DNA from: Phialocephala subalpina
Lineage: Eukaryota > Ascomycota > Leotiomycetes > Helotiales > Mollisiaceae
Assembly (NCBI GenBank): GCA_900073065.1
Contig: FJOG01000001.1
Coordinates: forward strand, 634,430-698,429
Reading direction: 5' to 3'
DNA length: 64,000 nucleotides
Shown: positions 11,788-21,742 of the stretch, one piece after another
Numbering within the stretch: position 1 is the stretch's first letter
Layout of the letters: each line of letters opens with the position of its first letter
Translations under genes and position numbers: made by a program
Notes under the pieces: model-generated
Database searches by the model: none
The model's input: only the letters and a program-made list of their open reading frames with translations
Told to the model about the DNA's origin: nothing

Positions 11788-14569
11788 ATGTCCGCGCCAC
11801 CTCCTCCTCGAGTCAGCGCACCCTCGAGCATCTCTGAAGGACCTCCACAAAGACCTCACCCAACTGCTCTCCAAGGTGCTGAAGGGCCGAGTCAATCGAA
11901 TTCGACACTGCGACCGGAATCTGCTGCGCAAGCTCCGCCAAAGAAGAAGAGGAATCATCGAGGTGGGAAGAAGAAGCGCGCCAGGAAACAATCTTTCGCA
12001 GCATCGACCGAGGATGGGCATGGTATGCCAGATAATTCCCAGTCATATAGGGCTGGCAGTACGATAAATGCTGCAAGGGCAAGCTTCTACAGACTACAAG
12101 GGAGGAATATGAGCAATACTAGCATCGAGAGTGAAGCTCTGCTAGACCATAGGTGGGAAACTTAGCAATTAGAATTTGACTCGACTAACTGGTGCGTAGG
12201 GAACAGCAGAGTATGCGACCTCGAAGATCTTCTGTGATGGGCCAAAGTGCATTTGGAGGATCTATTTACGAACCCACTTCCCCGTACCGACCACAATACC
12301 AAAACCCATTTACATCTGAAAGCCGACCGAAAAGCTCGAGACAGGATAATGTTGATGAGGATGAGGCTCCGGATAATGAAAGAGCTCCTCTGATCTCTTC
12401 TTCTGGACGATCGAAAAGCTCAGCAGCAGCTCTTGGGTATGGTGGTTTTGGCAGTGACTCCCACGTCAGCCTGCCAAAGTCGAGGCGACGGCCCTCGAGC
12501 AAGTCCTCTTCCAGGAGCAACAGAAAAAAGACTATATTCGACAGGCAAAGCCCATCTTTCCCGCTTGAGAACGAGCAGTATAATGTCAATTATCCTCCGT
12601 CAATGCCTGGGAGTCCCAGACTCAGCGCATCCAACAGAGATATGAGTTTTGGGGACATGATGGCTAGGGAGGACTTCGAACCAAACCCAGATGTTACACG
12701 GGACGATGTCAGTGAGAATGCAGTCGATGACAGATCAATTTCTGGATCACCACGGAAGGACTCTGGATTTGAGGGACGACGACATACAATAGCTTTGCAA
12801 GCCGAGGAGGATGTGTGCTTTCCTCTGGAAGGCATGTCTGAAATGGCAGATGATGATATGCCTAGGGGAGACGGGCCATATAGGCGGGATAATGGTCCCA
12901 GACGCCGACGAAGTAAATGGCCAGACCTGGCAATGCTTGATGAATGGAGCAGGTTCGAAAAGGAAGGAAGAAGTGACGAACGGAGAGCGAAGAAGATCAC
13001 CGAGCCACAGCTTATTGGGGGACGATTACGGCCAATTCACAAGGGCTGGCACCGTGCAGAGGATGATGCTCCTTATAGGTTCACCTATTTCAATGAGGAG
13101 TTTCAAAGCACCATCCACAGTTCGACCATTTCGGAGCTGGTACAACCGGGCGGGTCTTTCAGAGAGCTGTTCGTTCCTGATCCACCAGAGCTCAGTGACA
13201 GCTCGGAATCCGAGGATGAGGAGGGACCGTCGAATGAATCTTTCAACCTCCGCCACTTTGCTGGAGCAAATGGAGATTCAAGAGTTCCGACACGCCAAGG
13301 TTCAGTGATTGATCAATCGCATCGACCAGAGTCGAGACAAGGCGGTTCAATCGCTGGAGGAGATGGGAAGCACAGTTCGAAGGAGTCATCTGGTGGCGCC
13401 ACACCCAATGGTGGAATCAAGTCACCACCACCAGGAATTCCAAATCTGAAATCAGACAAGACCAAACGCTACGGTGAGCGTCCGACATGGTGGCTTGATA
13501 TTCTCTCCCCAACAGATGCTGAGATGAAAGTCCTTTCCAAGACTTTTGGTATTCATCCCTTGACAGCGGAAGATATCATGATGCAAGAAGCTCGTGAGAA
13601 GGTTGAGCTATTCCGTAACTATTATTTCGTCAACTATCGATCTTTCGAGCAAGATATGAATAATGAGGACTTCTTGGAACCTGTCAACATGTACGTCGTT
13701 GTGTTCAGAGAAGGAGTTCTCAGCTTCCATTTCTCCATGACTCCACACCCAGCCAATGTTCGTCGACGAATCCGCCAACTTAAGGACTACTTACTCCTAT
13801 CATCTGATTGGATATCCTACGCAATCATCGACGACATCACCGATGTCTTCGCCCCTCTAATCCAAAGCATCGAAGACGAAGTAGACGATATCGATGACGC
13901 TATCCTCATGCTCCACTCCCCATCAACAGACGAGAAGCAAGACCACCGCGACAACGAAAAGAAATCCGAAGCAGGAGACGGCACCTCAGGCGAAAGCGGC
14001 GGCGATATGTTGCGTCGAGTAGGAGACTGCAGAAAGAAAGTCATGGGTCTGTATCGTCTGCTAGGTAATAAAGCAGATGTCATCAAGGGGTTCGCCAAAC
14101 GCTGCAATGAGCATTGGGAAGTTGCTCCCAGGAGTGAAATAGGGCTTTACCTTGGTGATATCCAGGATCATATCATAACCATGACTGGAAACCTTTCGCA
14201 TTATGAAAAGTTCGTCTTCTCTCTTCCCCCTTTCCCTCCCTCTCCCTCCCTTCCCCTCTTCCCGTCGAACGTCAGTACTAACAGCACGGCAGAATCCTCG
14301 CCCGCTCCCACGCCAACTACCTCGCCCAAATCAACATCCGCATGAACGAGCGGCAAGAGCAAACCGCGGACGTCCTCGGAAAACTTACCGTACTAGGAAC
14401 AATCGTCCTGCCGATGAATATCATTACCGGTCTTTGGGGTATGAATGTTTGGGTTCCTGGACAGGAGTATGAGGGTGATCTGACTTGGTTTTGGTGCTTG
14501 ACGGCGGGGTTGCTTTTGTTTGGGCTGAGTTGCTTTTTCCTTGCGAGGATTGCTTATCGGATTGTTTGA
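11788..14569 (+). CDS. CorA-family magnesium transporter (Alr1/Mnr2-like)
   Basis: Exons are 11788-12152, 12200-14209 and 14293-14569, giving about 883 aa. Intron 1 has a ctaac branch before gcgtag; intron 2 has actaac before ggcag. The first 400 residues are Ser/Arg/Pro-rich and low-complexity, beginning MSAPPPPRVSAPSS with a lysine-rich patch (KKKRNHRGGKKKRARK). The conserved cytoplasmic CorA domain follows (GERPTWWLDILSPTDAEM through the long helix near YEKILARSHANYLAQ). Two C-terminal membrane helices end the protein, the first followed by the diagnostic GMN (about residues 841-843, in LWGMNVWVPGQ). CorA proteins form pentameric Mg2+ channels. The long N-terminal extension is typical of fungal Alr and Mnr2 proteins (plasma membrane or vacuole); I cannot tell which of the two it is. 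Confidence 0.93.
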
Positions 14570-15404
14570 GGGGGTTGTGGAAGCAGAAGCCAAGCGTAAG
14601 GGTGAGATGGGTGAAAGAGCGGAGGAGGAGAGAATGGGATACGAGGTGTATATATGGACCAGGCAGCTGTACATAGGAGGAGAGGATGTACAGAATGGGA
14701 TGCTTGGAAAGGAATGAAAGCGTTAGGTTGTATATATTCAGATGGGATGAAAGCATACGGGATTGGAAACAGGCAACACAGTACAATCGGAGTTGGTGGA
14801 GTAGATGATGTAAGAGAGTACATACACGGCGGGAAAAATGGGAGTAACATAATGGATTTCACGAAGGTGCAGTGCAGGAGGGTTTAGGATGTGAAGTCAG
14901 GAAGTGGAGGTTGGGAGATGGGTATGTATTGCTCAAGATCGGTCTCTCTATGGTCAAAGGGTCAAAGAAAATGGACAAAATAAAACCAAAACAAGAAGTT
15001 TCTTGACGCAGGAGGCCGAGATCGAATGATCAGCCTGTTTGTCCGTGTTGATTTCGTTGCCTGTGGTTCGGATATTGTCTGTTTCTGGGGAAGCGGCAAG
15101 TGTCTATCGTGCGGATCGCCCAAAGGAGGGCGCTGCAGTGGGTTGAAAGGGGAGACGATATATCGATTTGTTCTCAATGTTCAGGCCATGGTAGAAGATG
15201 ATGTTCCCACTTGAAAGGGACATTCTCCCGCCCATCGCATCCCATTCCAATTCATACCATGGCGTGTCGAGGGAGTCGTTTCCGCTCCTCTTGGAGCACT
15301 ACTCTCTTACTAATGGGCCTTGCTTTCCAACTCGCGTTCACCTCTTCGTATGCTCACCTCATTCGCGATCATCGACAACGATCCAAGCTTTAGCTGCCTT
15401 TTCC
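14570..15404. other. Intergenic between Mg transporter and small minus-strand gene
   Basis: Short opposing ORFs only. A 44-codon frame at 15259 has a hydrophobic stretch resembling a signal peptide but no other support. The tail ends of two convergent genes face each other here, so 3' UTRs and polyadenylation signals are expected. Confidence 0.4.
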
Positions 15405-15773
15405 TCAAATCCCAACATTTGCTTCGCGCCTACCCTCCTTCTCAGGTCGCTCGTCCTTCTGTTCCTTCCGGCGCTTGCAGGTGTTGATGCCATCCCAGTC
15501 CACAAACTTTCTAGCCACTCGATCTCGTCCCCATCCCTTGGTCCAAGCATTCTGGCGTCTAGCTTTCTTCGGATCATAAGGAAGGGTCTTCTTAGCTTCG
15601 AGTTTGAGCGACTCCTGTTCCTCTTCCTGTTTTTCTGCGCGCTTGAAGGCTTTCTTCTCGGCGCAATCTTCTGCACGGCGTCCTTTGACTGTGGACGCTC
15701 CGTCTAGGATGGTGAGGGGTGGGAAGAGGAATACGGTTGGGGAGAGGGTGAGGGTTTGCGCTTTCGGAGACAT
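15405..15773 (-). CDS. Small basic hypothetical protein (122 aa)
   Basis: Single open frame with an ATG in acceptable context. The protein starts MSPKAQTLTLSPTVFLFPP, continues with a lysine/glutamate-rich helical stretch (AEKKAFKRAEKQEEEQ) and has a compact tryptophan-containing patch (KGWGRDRVARKFVDWDG) near residue 90, followed by a charged tail. The balanced mixture of hydrophobic, charged and aromatic residues looks like real coding sequence rather than a chance ORF. I do not recognise the family. It is the first of four small minus-strand genes within 4 kb. The GWG-basic pattern recurs weakly in the next gene at 16669-16905. Function is unknown; a nuclear or nucleic-acid-associated role would be a guess from charge only. 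Confidence 0.55.
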   Translation of the reverse strand: MSPKAQTLTLSPTVFLFPPLTILDGASTVKGRRAEDCAEKKAFKRAEKQEEEQESLKLEAKKTLPYDPKKARRQNAWTKGWGRDRVARKFVDWDGINTCKRRKEQKDERPEKEGRREANVGI

Positions 15774-16668
15774 CTCTTGTCTGCTGGGTGATAACGATGA
15801 CGACCCTTGCTGAGGCTGTGAAGGTGTGTGTGTGAAGTATGGGGTGGGTGAGGGGCAGAGCTATGGTTGTCAAGTGGTTATGTGTTGTATGTGGACGATG
15901 TTGAGATACCTTGATGTCTAGCAGAGGATGAGACTAGATGTAGAGGAAGTGTCGGTTGCTGTTCATCGATATGATGTTCTCAGAGCGCAGTCATGGCGCT
16001 TGGACGTCAAGTGGCGACGCAGATGAATGCCTTTATCTTTACACGATGGGCGTTAACTTGACAAAGGAGCCCCTGAGTCCTCAGTCGCTCCAACAATGTC
16101 CAACAATAGTCAGGATAGCTTCGAGGATTAGATAGGATGAGGACGTCGATGCTCGAGTTGTGTCTTCGTTGTGTATCAGGCCGCGGACAATATATTGTTG
16201 CTTGTTGCGTTGTTTCGATGCTGGCGCCTAGCGTTTCAATGTTCTTATGGATGAGAGACAATCTTCGTGGCTTGGAAAGAAGCACCTCGCCTATAGCGAG
16301 GTAAACGACGAGTGAAAGTACACTAGCGTGTCACCTCTCGGTATCCTCTCCAAATCTAAACTAGAAGTTCTGCAATCGATGGGTTAATGTGATGCGTGGA
16401 TAGTAAAGACTTATCATGCTAAGATCTATCTATCTATTTGCTAGGACAAGCTGAAGCGCCATGCCCAGGTGTAGCATGGAGGAGTGTTCGCCTTTCCACC
16501 GCAAGTACAAGCTCGACGATTCGAGAATGCTCGACGGGACGCAGTACTCTTTCATGCATCACAGTGTTTGTCCTTGGCAGGCGTCATGATTTGAGACCAC
16601 AGGCGCGCAAGTATATCACATCTGCGCCTGCCGACTGAAAAGGAGAGCTAGCCCAGCGTTTGATGCGC
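15774..16668. other. Intergenic
   Basis: No frame here shows a recognisable motif. It should include the promoter of the 15405-15773 gene and the 3' end of the 16669-16905 gene. Confidence 0.4.
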
Positions 16669-16905
16669 TCACATAAATCTACCCCAAATTCCACCTCTAC
16701 TCAACTTCTGATCTCTGTCCGCCGCGCGATCACGACTTCTCTTCTCCTTGCGCTCCTTGAGGTTCAGGCTCTTCATCGCGAAGCGCTCGCGGATCTGGTT
16801 CCCGGCTACTGGAAGACCCTTGCCCCATCCACGCTCGATGGATCGGAATTTGCCTACGAACTTGCAGGTGCGGGGAGTGTGGGTGTCGAGCTTGATGGGA
16901 GACAT
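16669..16905 (-). CDS. Small basic hypothetical protein (78 aa)
   Basis: The open frame extends up to 17013, but the ATG at 16905 (ccagcaATG) is the better start. The upstream extension is a run of Ser/Thr/Pro typical of a translated leader. The 78-residue protein starts MSPIKLDTHTPRTCKF, has a GWG patch (SIERGWGKGLPVAG) and ends in a strongly basic helix (KERKEKRSRDRAADRDQK) before GGIWGRFM. Domain and function are not recognised. Its neighbours are similarly small minus-strand genes, and it shares the MSP start and GWG-basic pattern with the 15405-15773 protein, which might reflect distant relationship or simple composition bias. Confidence 0.45.
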   Translation of the reverse strand: MSPIKLDTHTPRTCKFVGKFRSIERGWGKGLPVAGNQIRERFAMKSLNLKERKEKRSRDRAADRDQKLSRGGIWGRFM

Positions 16906-17575
16906 TGCTGGAAGAGTGGGAGTAAATGAATGCTTGGTGGTATGTGGTGAAATGAATGGAGTGGATGATAGATATGATAGGCGAGTGGCTAGAAACAAGG
17001 AAAGAATCTGCATCTTATACTCGCCAGGGCGACATACTCCCTGTACTGTTCCCCTTGGTCAGTCATCAACGGCTGAATATCCTTTCCGTAGCCAACTATC
17101 CTCCTTTGTTCTTTCTTCGTTCGCCAGTGACTCGGTTAAGCTCATGAATAGGGGGGTCGTTTCGACTTTTTGGGGCGATAAATTCTTTGCCCGACTCTTT
17201 GATGGATAATAGTATTGTTATTGTGCTTATAGGCGATGATGGAGAAGACTACTGATCCAGGGGAAGCTGGCTTGACTAGGCTGAGGTTCACAGCTGATGT
17301 CTATGCTTTGCGCGGCAACAAGAATATCATGAAACCACGAGAATGATACTCAAAGGAGTGAGGCTTTTGAGGAGGTATGATGAAACATTGCGTCCAATCA
17401 GGTTGTTTCCGTAGGTAAATAAAGGAACAAAAAAGTTATAGGTGTCTGGTTGGAGGATGGAAGCACTAAATGATAGAGAAATCTCAACCCTGGGGGTCAT
17501 GGAATGCCACTGGTGAAATTGAGGACATTATCGTGGCGTTGCACATTCTCGATATCATGGACTTTCAGCAGAAAC
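16906..17575. other. Intergenic
   Basis: No supported gene. Several short plus-strand ORFs overlap the leader of the minus-strand gene at 16669-16905 and show no motif. Confidence 0.4.
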
Positions 17576-18246
17576 TCAACCAAGTCCATCTACAGGGGGA
17601 GGGGGTTGCATTCTATGGGGTCTAGAATTTGGCTGGAACATTCTATGGAAGCTCGAAGTTCTCGACCTGCGAGGAAGGCCTCGAGTATTCCCATCATTAC
17701 CGCTATTCATTCTAGAATGTAGGATATCGTTGTGGTCTCTCACGTCGCTACCAACAATAATTCATTGTCTGTCCGTCGGCGGGTATCAGGACGTCGGTAT
17801 CACTTACTTGCGCATCCATCCACGATCCTCACCCGTTTCGCTATCGATTGAGTCCTGGTACTCGGCTTCACGTTGTGCCGCACTTTCCTTCCTGGCAGCG
17901 GCTCGGCGACGCCACTTGTTAAAGTTCTTCAGTTTATCTGGGTTGTGCTTCTTCTTCTGAAGTCCGAACTTGACTTGGTTACTGAAACCTTGGTACGCTG
18001 AAGTCTTCTTGATTGAGAGCTTGCGTTGTCGAGTGTCGGTCATAGGGTAGTCGATCTCGTCACAATTGAGGCTGTGCTCGGTAGGTTCATCTTCGTCTGG
18101 GAAAATGAATCGATTCCACCATGGATCACAGTCCTCGAGCGAAGCTCGAATGTTCTGCACATATTTCTTCGGTGCAGAGAGATGTTGGGGGCGCGACTTG
18201 AAACCAGCTTAAAGTCGGCGGAGACGAGTGATGCCTTGCGAGCCAT
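17576..18246 (-). CDS. Small lineage-type protein, paralogue of 18905-19282 (gene ends uncertain)
   Basis: The core frame, 18210 down to 17804, is clearly related to the protein at 18905-19282. Both contain LED, then W(N/D)RFxFP, then DY.(M/I)TD.R.RK at equivalent spacing, followed by a basic helix (here LKNFNKWRRRAAARKE). The 5' end is unclear: the only good ATG (18246, MARKASLVSADFK) is in a different frame, and joining needs either a 38-nt intron (gtttca to cgaag) or an indel. The 3' end is also ambiguous. The frame stops at 17804, but the stop overlaps a perfect donor (AA|GTAAGT at 17807). Splicing to 17711 would add 45 residues of a basic Pro-rich tail ending at 17576. Function is unknown. 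Confidence 0.5.
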
Positions 18247-18904
18247 GTTAGTTCCTTGATTTTTGACGTTGAAATATATCCTTGGAAGCGTGTAGCCTTT
18301 CTTCTGAATCTGTGGTAGATGTGTTGAAATTTCTGATGTTGGTTATAGAGTTTTTGTATTTATTTTTTCGAAGCTCGATACGTTGAGCAGATTGAAGATG
18401 TGGGTGTGGACGAATTCTTTTGAAAGGGAAAGAGCCCTCGAGGTCCGAGGTAACAATACCCTCGTTACATCTTGTTCTGTTGTTCTTCTACCCCTCTTTT
18501 TGCTGATAGACGCACGGTTCTAGCTTAGGAGCTGTTTACTTCCACGTGTGATGGAAGTCATGGTCAGTCCGGGGCTTCGCGAAAATGCTTTTTGCTCCTT
18601 CCTTCACTTTCTTCCAGCTTTTATGAAGAACAAATTGTCCATAACCATCATAAAATATCTCAGGGTGTGCGGGACATTGACCTTCTCCTAAATCTATCCT
18701 GTTAGAACATAGAGGAGGTGGATAGGATGAAGGGTCATGTCACGTGAAAATCTCATTCTCTATGGGATTGGGGACTTTCATTGATCAGCTATCAGAACGT
18801 CTACTTGAGCGGTCTATCTAGTTCTCAATATATATTCTGACATGGGTGTTGCCTTTAAGGCGGTTACAATTTAGCTCCCCAGAGGTCAGTCTAGCTCATC
18901 TCAT
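18247..18904. other. Intergenic between paralogous small genes
   Basis: No gene seen. The stretch presumably holds the promoter of the 18246 gene and the 3' end of the 18905 gene. It contains a ccacgtg E-box-like word near 18541 and a tcacgtga word near 18740, both isolated. Confidence 0.35.
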
Positions 18905-19282
18905 TTACCTCACACACTCGAGGGGCTCACCGTCAGCAGTCTCAACAGAGTCAGCGACATCCGCTTCATTGGCCCTCTTCATATCTTCTCTCGCGTCTAG
19001 CTCCACTCTTTGAGTTTGAAGATTGGATGCTCGCTCAGTGTCTTGTTGCAGGGATTTGACTTTGGCTGCCACGATTGGTGATCGTCCGTGGTTGTACTGG
19101 AAAGCATATCTTCGAGCGTTGACTTTGCGAGTTCGATTGTCAGTGATATCATAGTCAAACTCTTCCTGGTTGTCGAGACATTCTTGATGACGGGTTGGGT
19201 CGACGGCTGGGAACTGGAAACGGTCCCATTGAAGGCTGTAATCCTCGAGGTCTTTGAGGGTGCCACTTCTGTATGTTGACAT
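18905..19282 (-). CDS. Small lineage-type protein with WDRFxFP...TDxRxRK motif (125 aa)
   Basis: Single-exon frame with ATG at 19282. The protein begins MSTYRSGTLKDLEDYSLQWD, carries RFQFPAVDPTRHQ and DYDITDNRTRKVNARR, then an acidic/polar helical C-terminus rich in Glu, Asp and Ala. Conservation of a tryptophan-phenylalanine-proline core with the neighbouring gene (17576-18246), while the tails differ, indicates an old tandem duplication and supports both as real genes. I do not recognise the domain. Candidates include a small regulatory or effector-type protein family restricted to some ascomycetes, but no signal peptide is present, which argues against a secreted effector. Confidence 0.6.
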   Translation of the reverse strand: MSTYRSGTLKDLEDYSLQWDRFQFPAVDPTRHQECLDNQEEFDYDITDNRTRKVNARRYAFQYNHGRSPIVAAKVKSLQQDTERASNLQTQRVELDAREDMKRANEADVADSVETADGEPLECVR

Positions 19283-20364
19283 CTTGGAGTTTTGAGCTTG
19301 CTAGATGGCTGGCGGGTAGAAATGTAGTGTGATTAAAGGTTTGCTTAGAGTTGGGGTCTTTTCTTCTGAAATAATTACTGTAGGTGCGTAAAGTAGTTAA
19401 TGTGATGAATGTGATGGGAGGGAAATTTACTTCGAGAGGAAGGTCGAACTTTAATACTTTTTGCTCTGGATTGTTCTGCTCAGCTTAAATTATACTCAGG
19501 ACTGTTTCTAGTAAGGAAGTCTGTTCGGAGCTGCCCTCTCCTGTAGATTTGGAAGCTGTGCAATGGTATAAATAATGCTTTCTCTTTGTGTATATCTTCG
19601 TATTTACTGCATTGAACCTTAAGAATAATATTGTTGAGTTTAGTCTTTGTTGCATTGCTTACTTTGTCCTTTCAAAGCCCCGTAGAAAGAATTAATCGGA
19701 TCATTTTCAAGTGCTATCGCTTTAATCCCCTTCGGTTGAGATTATAGTGGCACTTCAGGATATCAGCACCTCATCTCATATATTCCTTCTCTCCAATTCA
19801 CAGGCTGAGAGTTGCGACCTCAAGATCGTGTCAGAAGTGATTTTTGAGAGTGAAAAGAACGATCCAGTACCAAAGTTTCAAAAAGTCTCAGGACAGCACG
19901 GACATTGTCTTATTCGGCTTTTCACCTCTCGATTCCGAAGACACACTTCCGTCTTCTTCCTTGAATCATAGCCACTATGCTAACTACATCTCTCAACCAA
20001 TACATATTGTGAGTTGCGAAGTTTGAAACCACGGGACAACCTGGAATCGAGGAGGAACTTCATAGTCACGTGCCATGGACTCGCTACCCCTTTTCTCTCA
20101 CTTCTATCTTTTGGCTCCAGCATCAAAGATACTGATAGTATTTTCGGCGAGGCAGAACTACAAGGAAGGGCATATTTAAGCCAAGAAAGCTCTGAATAGT
20201 GGCCAGTTCATAGAAAAGGAGGCAGTATTTTCCTTTCCCGCTGAATTATGAATCTACCTCGATATCAAGGACAATAACGAGTCTTAAAGTTTCCCTCAAA
20301 GTTCAGACTGCCTGAAGGAAGACTTCTTGAAAATACGATCCCCAATTTCCCATTTATCATGATT
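19283..20364. other. Intergenic
   Basis: No convincing frame. Two overlapping plus-strand ORFs (60-74 codons at about 19750-20030) lack motifs. Confidence 0.4.
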
Positions 20365-21084
20365 TCAATCGCAAAGCCGTCCAATGACCTCCACCAAACT
20401 CGTCATATCCTCCAAAAAGAAGTTGTTCTCTTCCTTCACCACCCCCATATCCTCCCTAATATCATCAGTCCACCTATGGATATACACACTCCTCATCCCC
20501 GCCACCCTCGCACCCCTCGTATCATAAGCATGCGCCGCAACCTGAACCGCTTCCTCCGGTTTAACATTCACCAGCTCCAACGTTCTCATATACGCCTTGG
20601 GAGCAGGTTTATAAACCCCTAATAACTCGCTCGAAAATAACATGTTAAATCTCAAGCCTGAAGATTTACACAAATCGAGCTGTAACCTCGTCGTCCCGTT
20701 CGCGAAAACGAATACTTCGTACCCCGCATCCTTCAATTTCTGAATAGCGGGACCAACATCCGGCCACGCTGGCATCGAATGCCATGCTTCTACACACTCT
20801 TTCTTAATCCTCTCATTGAAAAGATGTTTGTGCTCAGGATGTTTCTCCAACAAAGTGTCAAGAGTCTTGGCGAGCGTGATGTCGATATCTTCCGGAGGTT
20901 CATCAGGTGTTGTAGCGAGACGAGCAGCGTTGGAATCGAAATAGTCTTGTCGCCATTCTAGAGCGAGGTTTGACCTCTCGCTTTCGGGGATAGATTGTGG
21001 TAAGATTTTGGTTGCTCCGCTGTGCCAGTCTAGGCAGGTGCCCATGAAGTCGAAGAAGACTGCCTTGATCTTTGGTGTTGCCAT
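20365..21084 (-). CDS. HAD-superfamily 2-haloacid dehalogenase-like hydrolase
   Basis: Intronless, 239 aa, starting MATPKIKAVFFDFMGT. HAD motif I is the DFMGT loop (nucleophile aspartate near residue 12). Motif II lies in FVFANGTTRLQ, motif III is the lysine in GVYKPAPKAYM, and motif IV is the region AAHAYDTRGARVAGM. The order, helical cap (residues about 20-100) and length match type II (S)-2-haloacid dehalogenases, which hydrolyse 2-haloalkanoates through an aspartyl ester. Many fungal members have unknown phosphatase or dehalogenase substrates. A second, structurally unrelated dehalogenase-type gene lies 12 kb away (32894-33790). There is no sign of truncation. Confidence 0.85.
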   Translation of the reverse strand: MATPKIKAVFFDFMGTCLDWHSGATKILPQSIPESERSNLALEWRQDYFDSNAARLATTPDEPPEDIDITLAKTLDTLLEKHPEHKHLFNERIKKECVEAWHSMPAWPDVGPAIQKLKDAGYEVFVFANGTTRLQLDLCKSSGLRFNMLFSSELLGVYKPAPKAYMRTLELVNVKPEEAVQVAAHAYDTRGARVAGMRSVYIHRWTDDIREDMGVVKEENNFFLEDMTSLVEVIGRLCD

Positions 21085-21742
21085 TGTCTGTGAAGCCTCA
21101 GGTCAGACTCGAGGAGGCAATGTTGCTTGAGATGCTGGAATGTGTCAGCGAAGCGAATCCTGAAAGGAACAGGGACTTCCACTAACATATTGTACAAACG
21201 AGGTGGGGAGAATCTCCTACCAAAATTGACCGTGTGCAATTAAATGCTCTGGTATGTAAGAGCGTAAATAGTGTAGAGTGAAGTAAGAATGAAGGGAGAG
21301 GAAACGTTTATATACAAAATGCCATGATCTTCCCAAACGCCTTGTCGAGAGAAGGGCGAGCAGGTTGTTCGTGACGGGTTGGCGATGTCAAAACCGCCCC
21401 GCAATTGTGGCGTCAGCCACGCTAAATCGCCACCTCCACTTGAAGGGCGTGACATCTGTCGGCAGACTCAATGTCATGAAATTTTGCATTTCAGAGTAGT
21501 ACAATGTACAAGACCTCTACATCTCCAAATGAAAGTGGCGTTGCTTCGAATGTTGTTCCAGCTGTTGGGCATTAGCAAGGTGATTGATGCGCTGAGCTGA
21601 AGTCGAGAAGATCACCGAGAACGACGCTACACAAGGGCAACTGAATTTGAGACCCCAATGAAGGGCTATGACAAGCTTGAATTATTAATATAAACATTCT
21701 ACAAGATCTCCTTACCAACATATACACCCTCTCCAAGATGGG
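21085..21742. other. Intergenic
   Basis: No gene seen. It holds the promoter of the HAD gene and the 3' flank of the 21743-24081 gene, both on the minus strand. Confidence 0.45.

Noticed and set aside
12590..13308. ORFs of 136 and 165 aa inside the Mg transporter
   Set aside because: Shadow frames of the CorA gene, whose frame has clear domain motifs.
15259..15393. Possible small secreted protein starting MACRGSRFRSSW
   Set aside because: Only a hydrophobic run; too short, convergent-gene tail region, no cysteine pattern or cleavage site.
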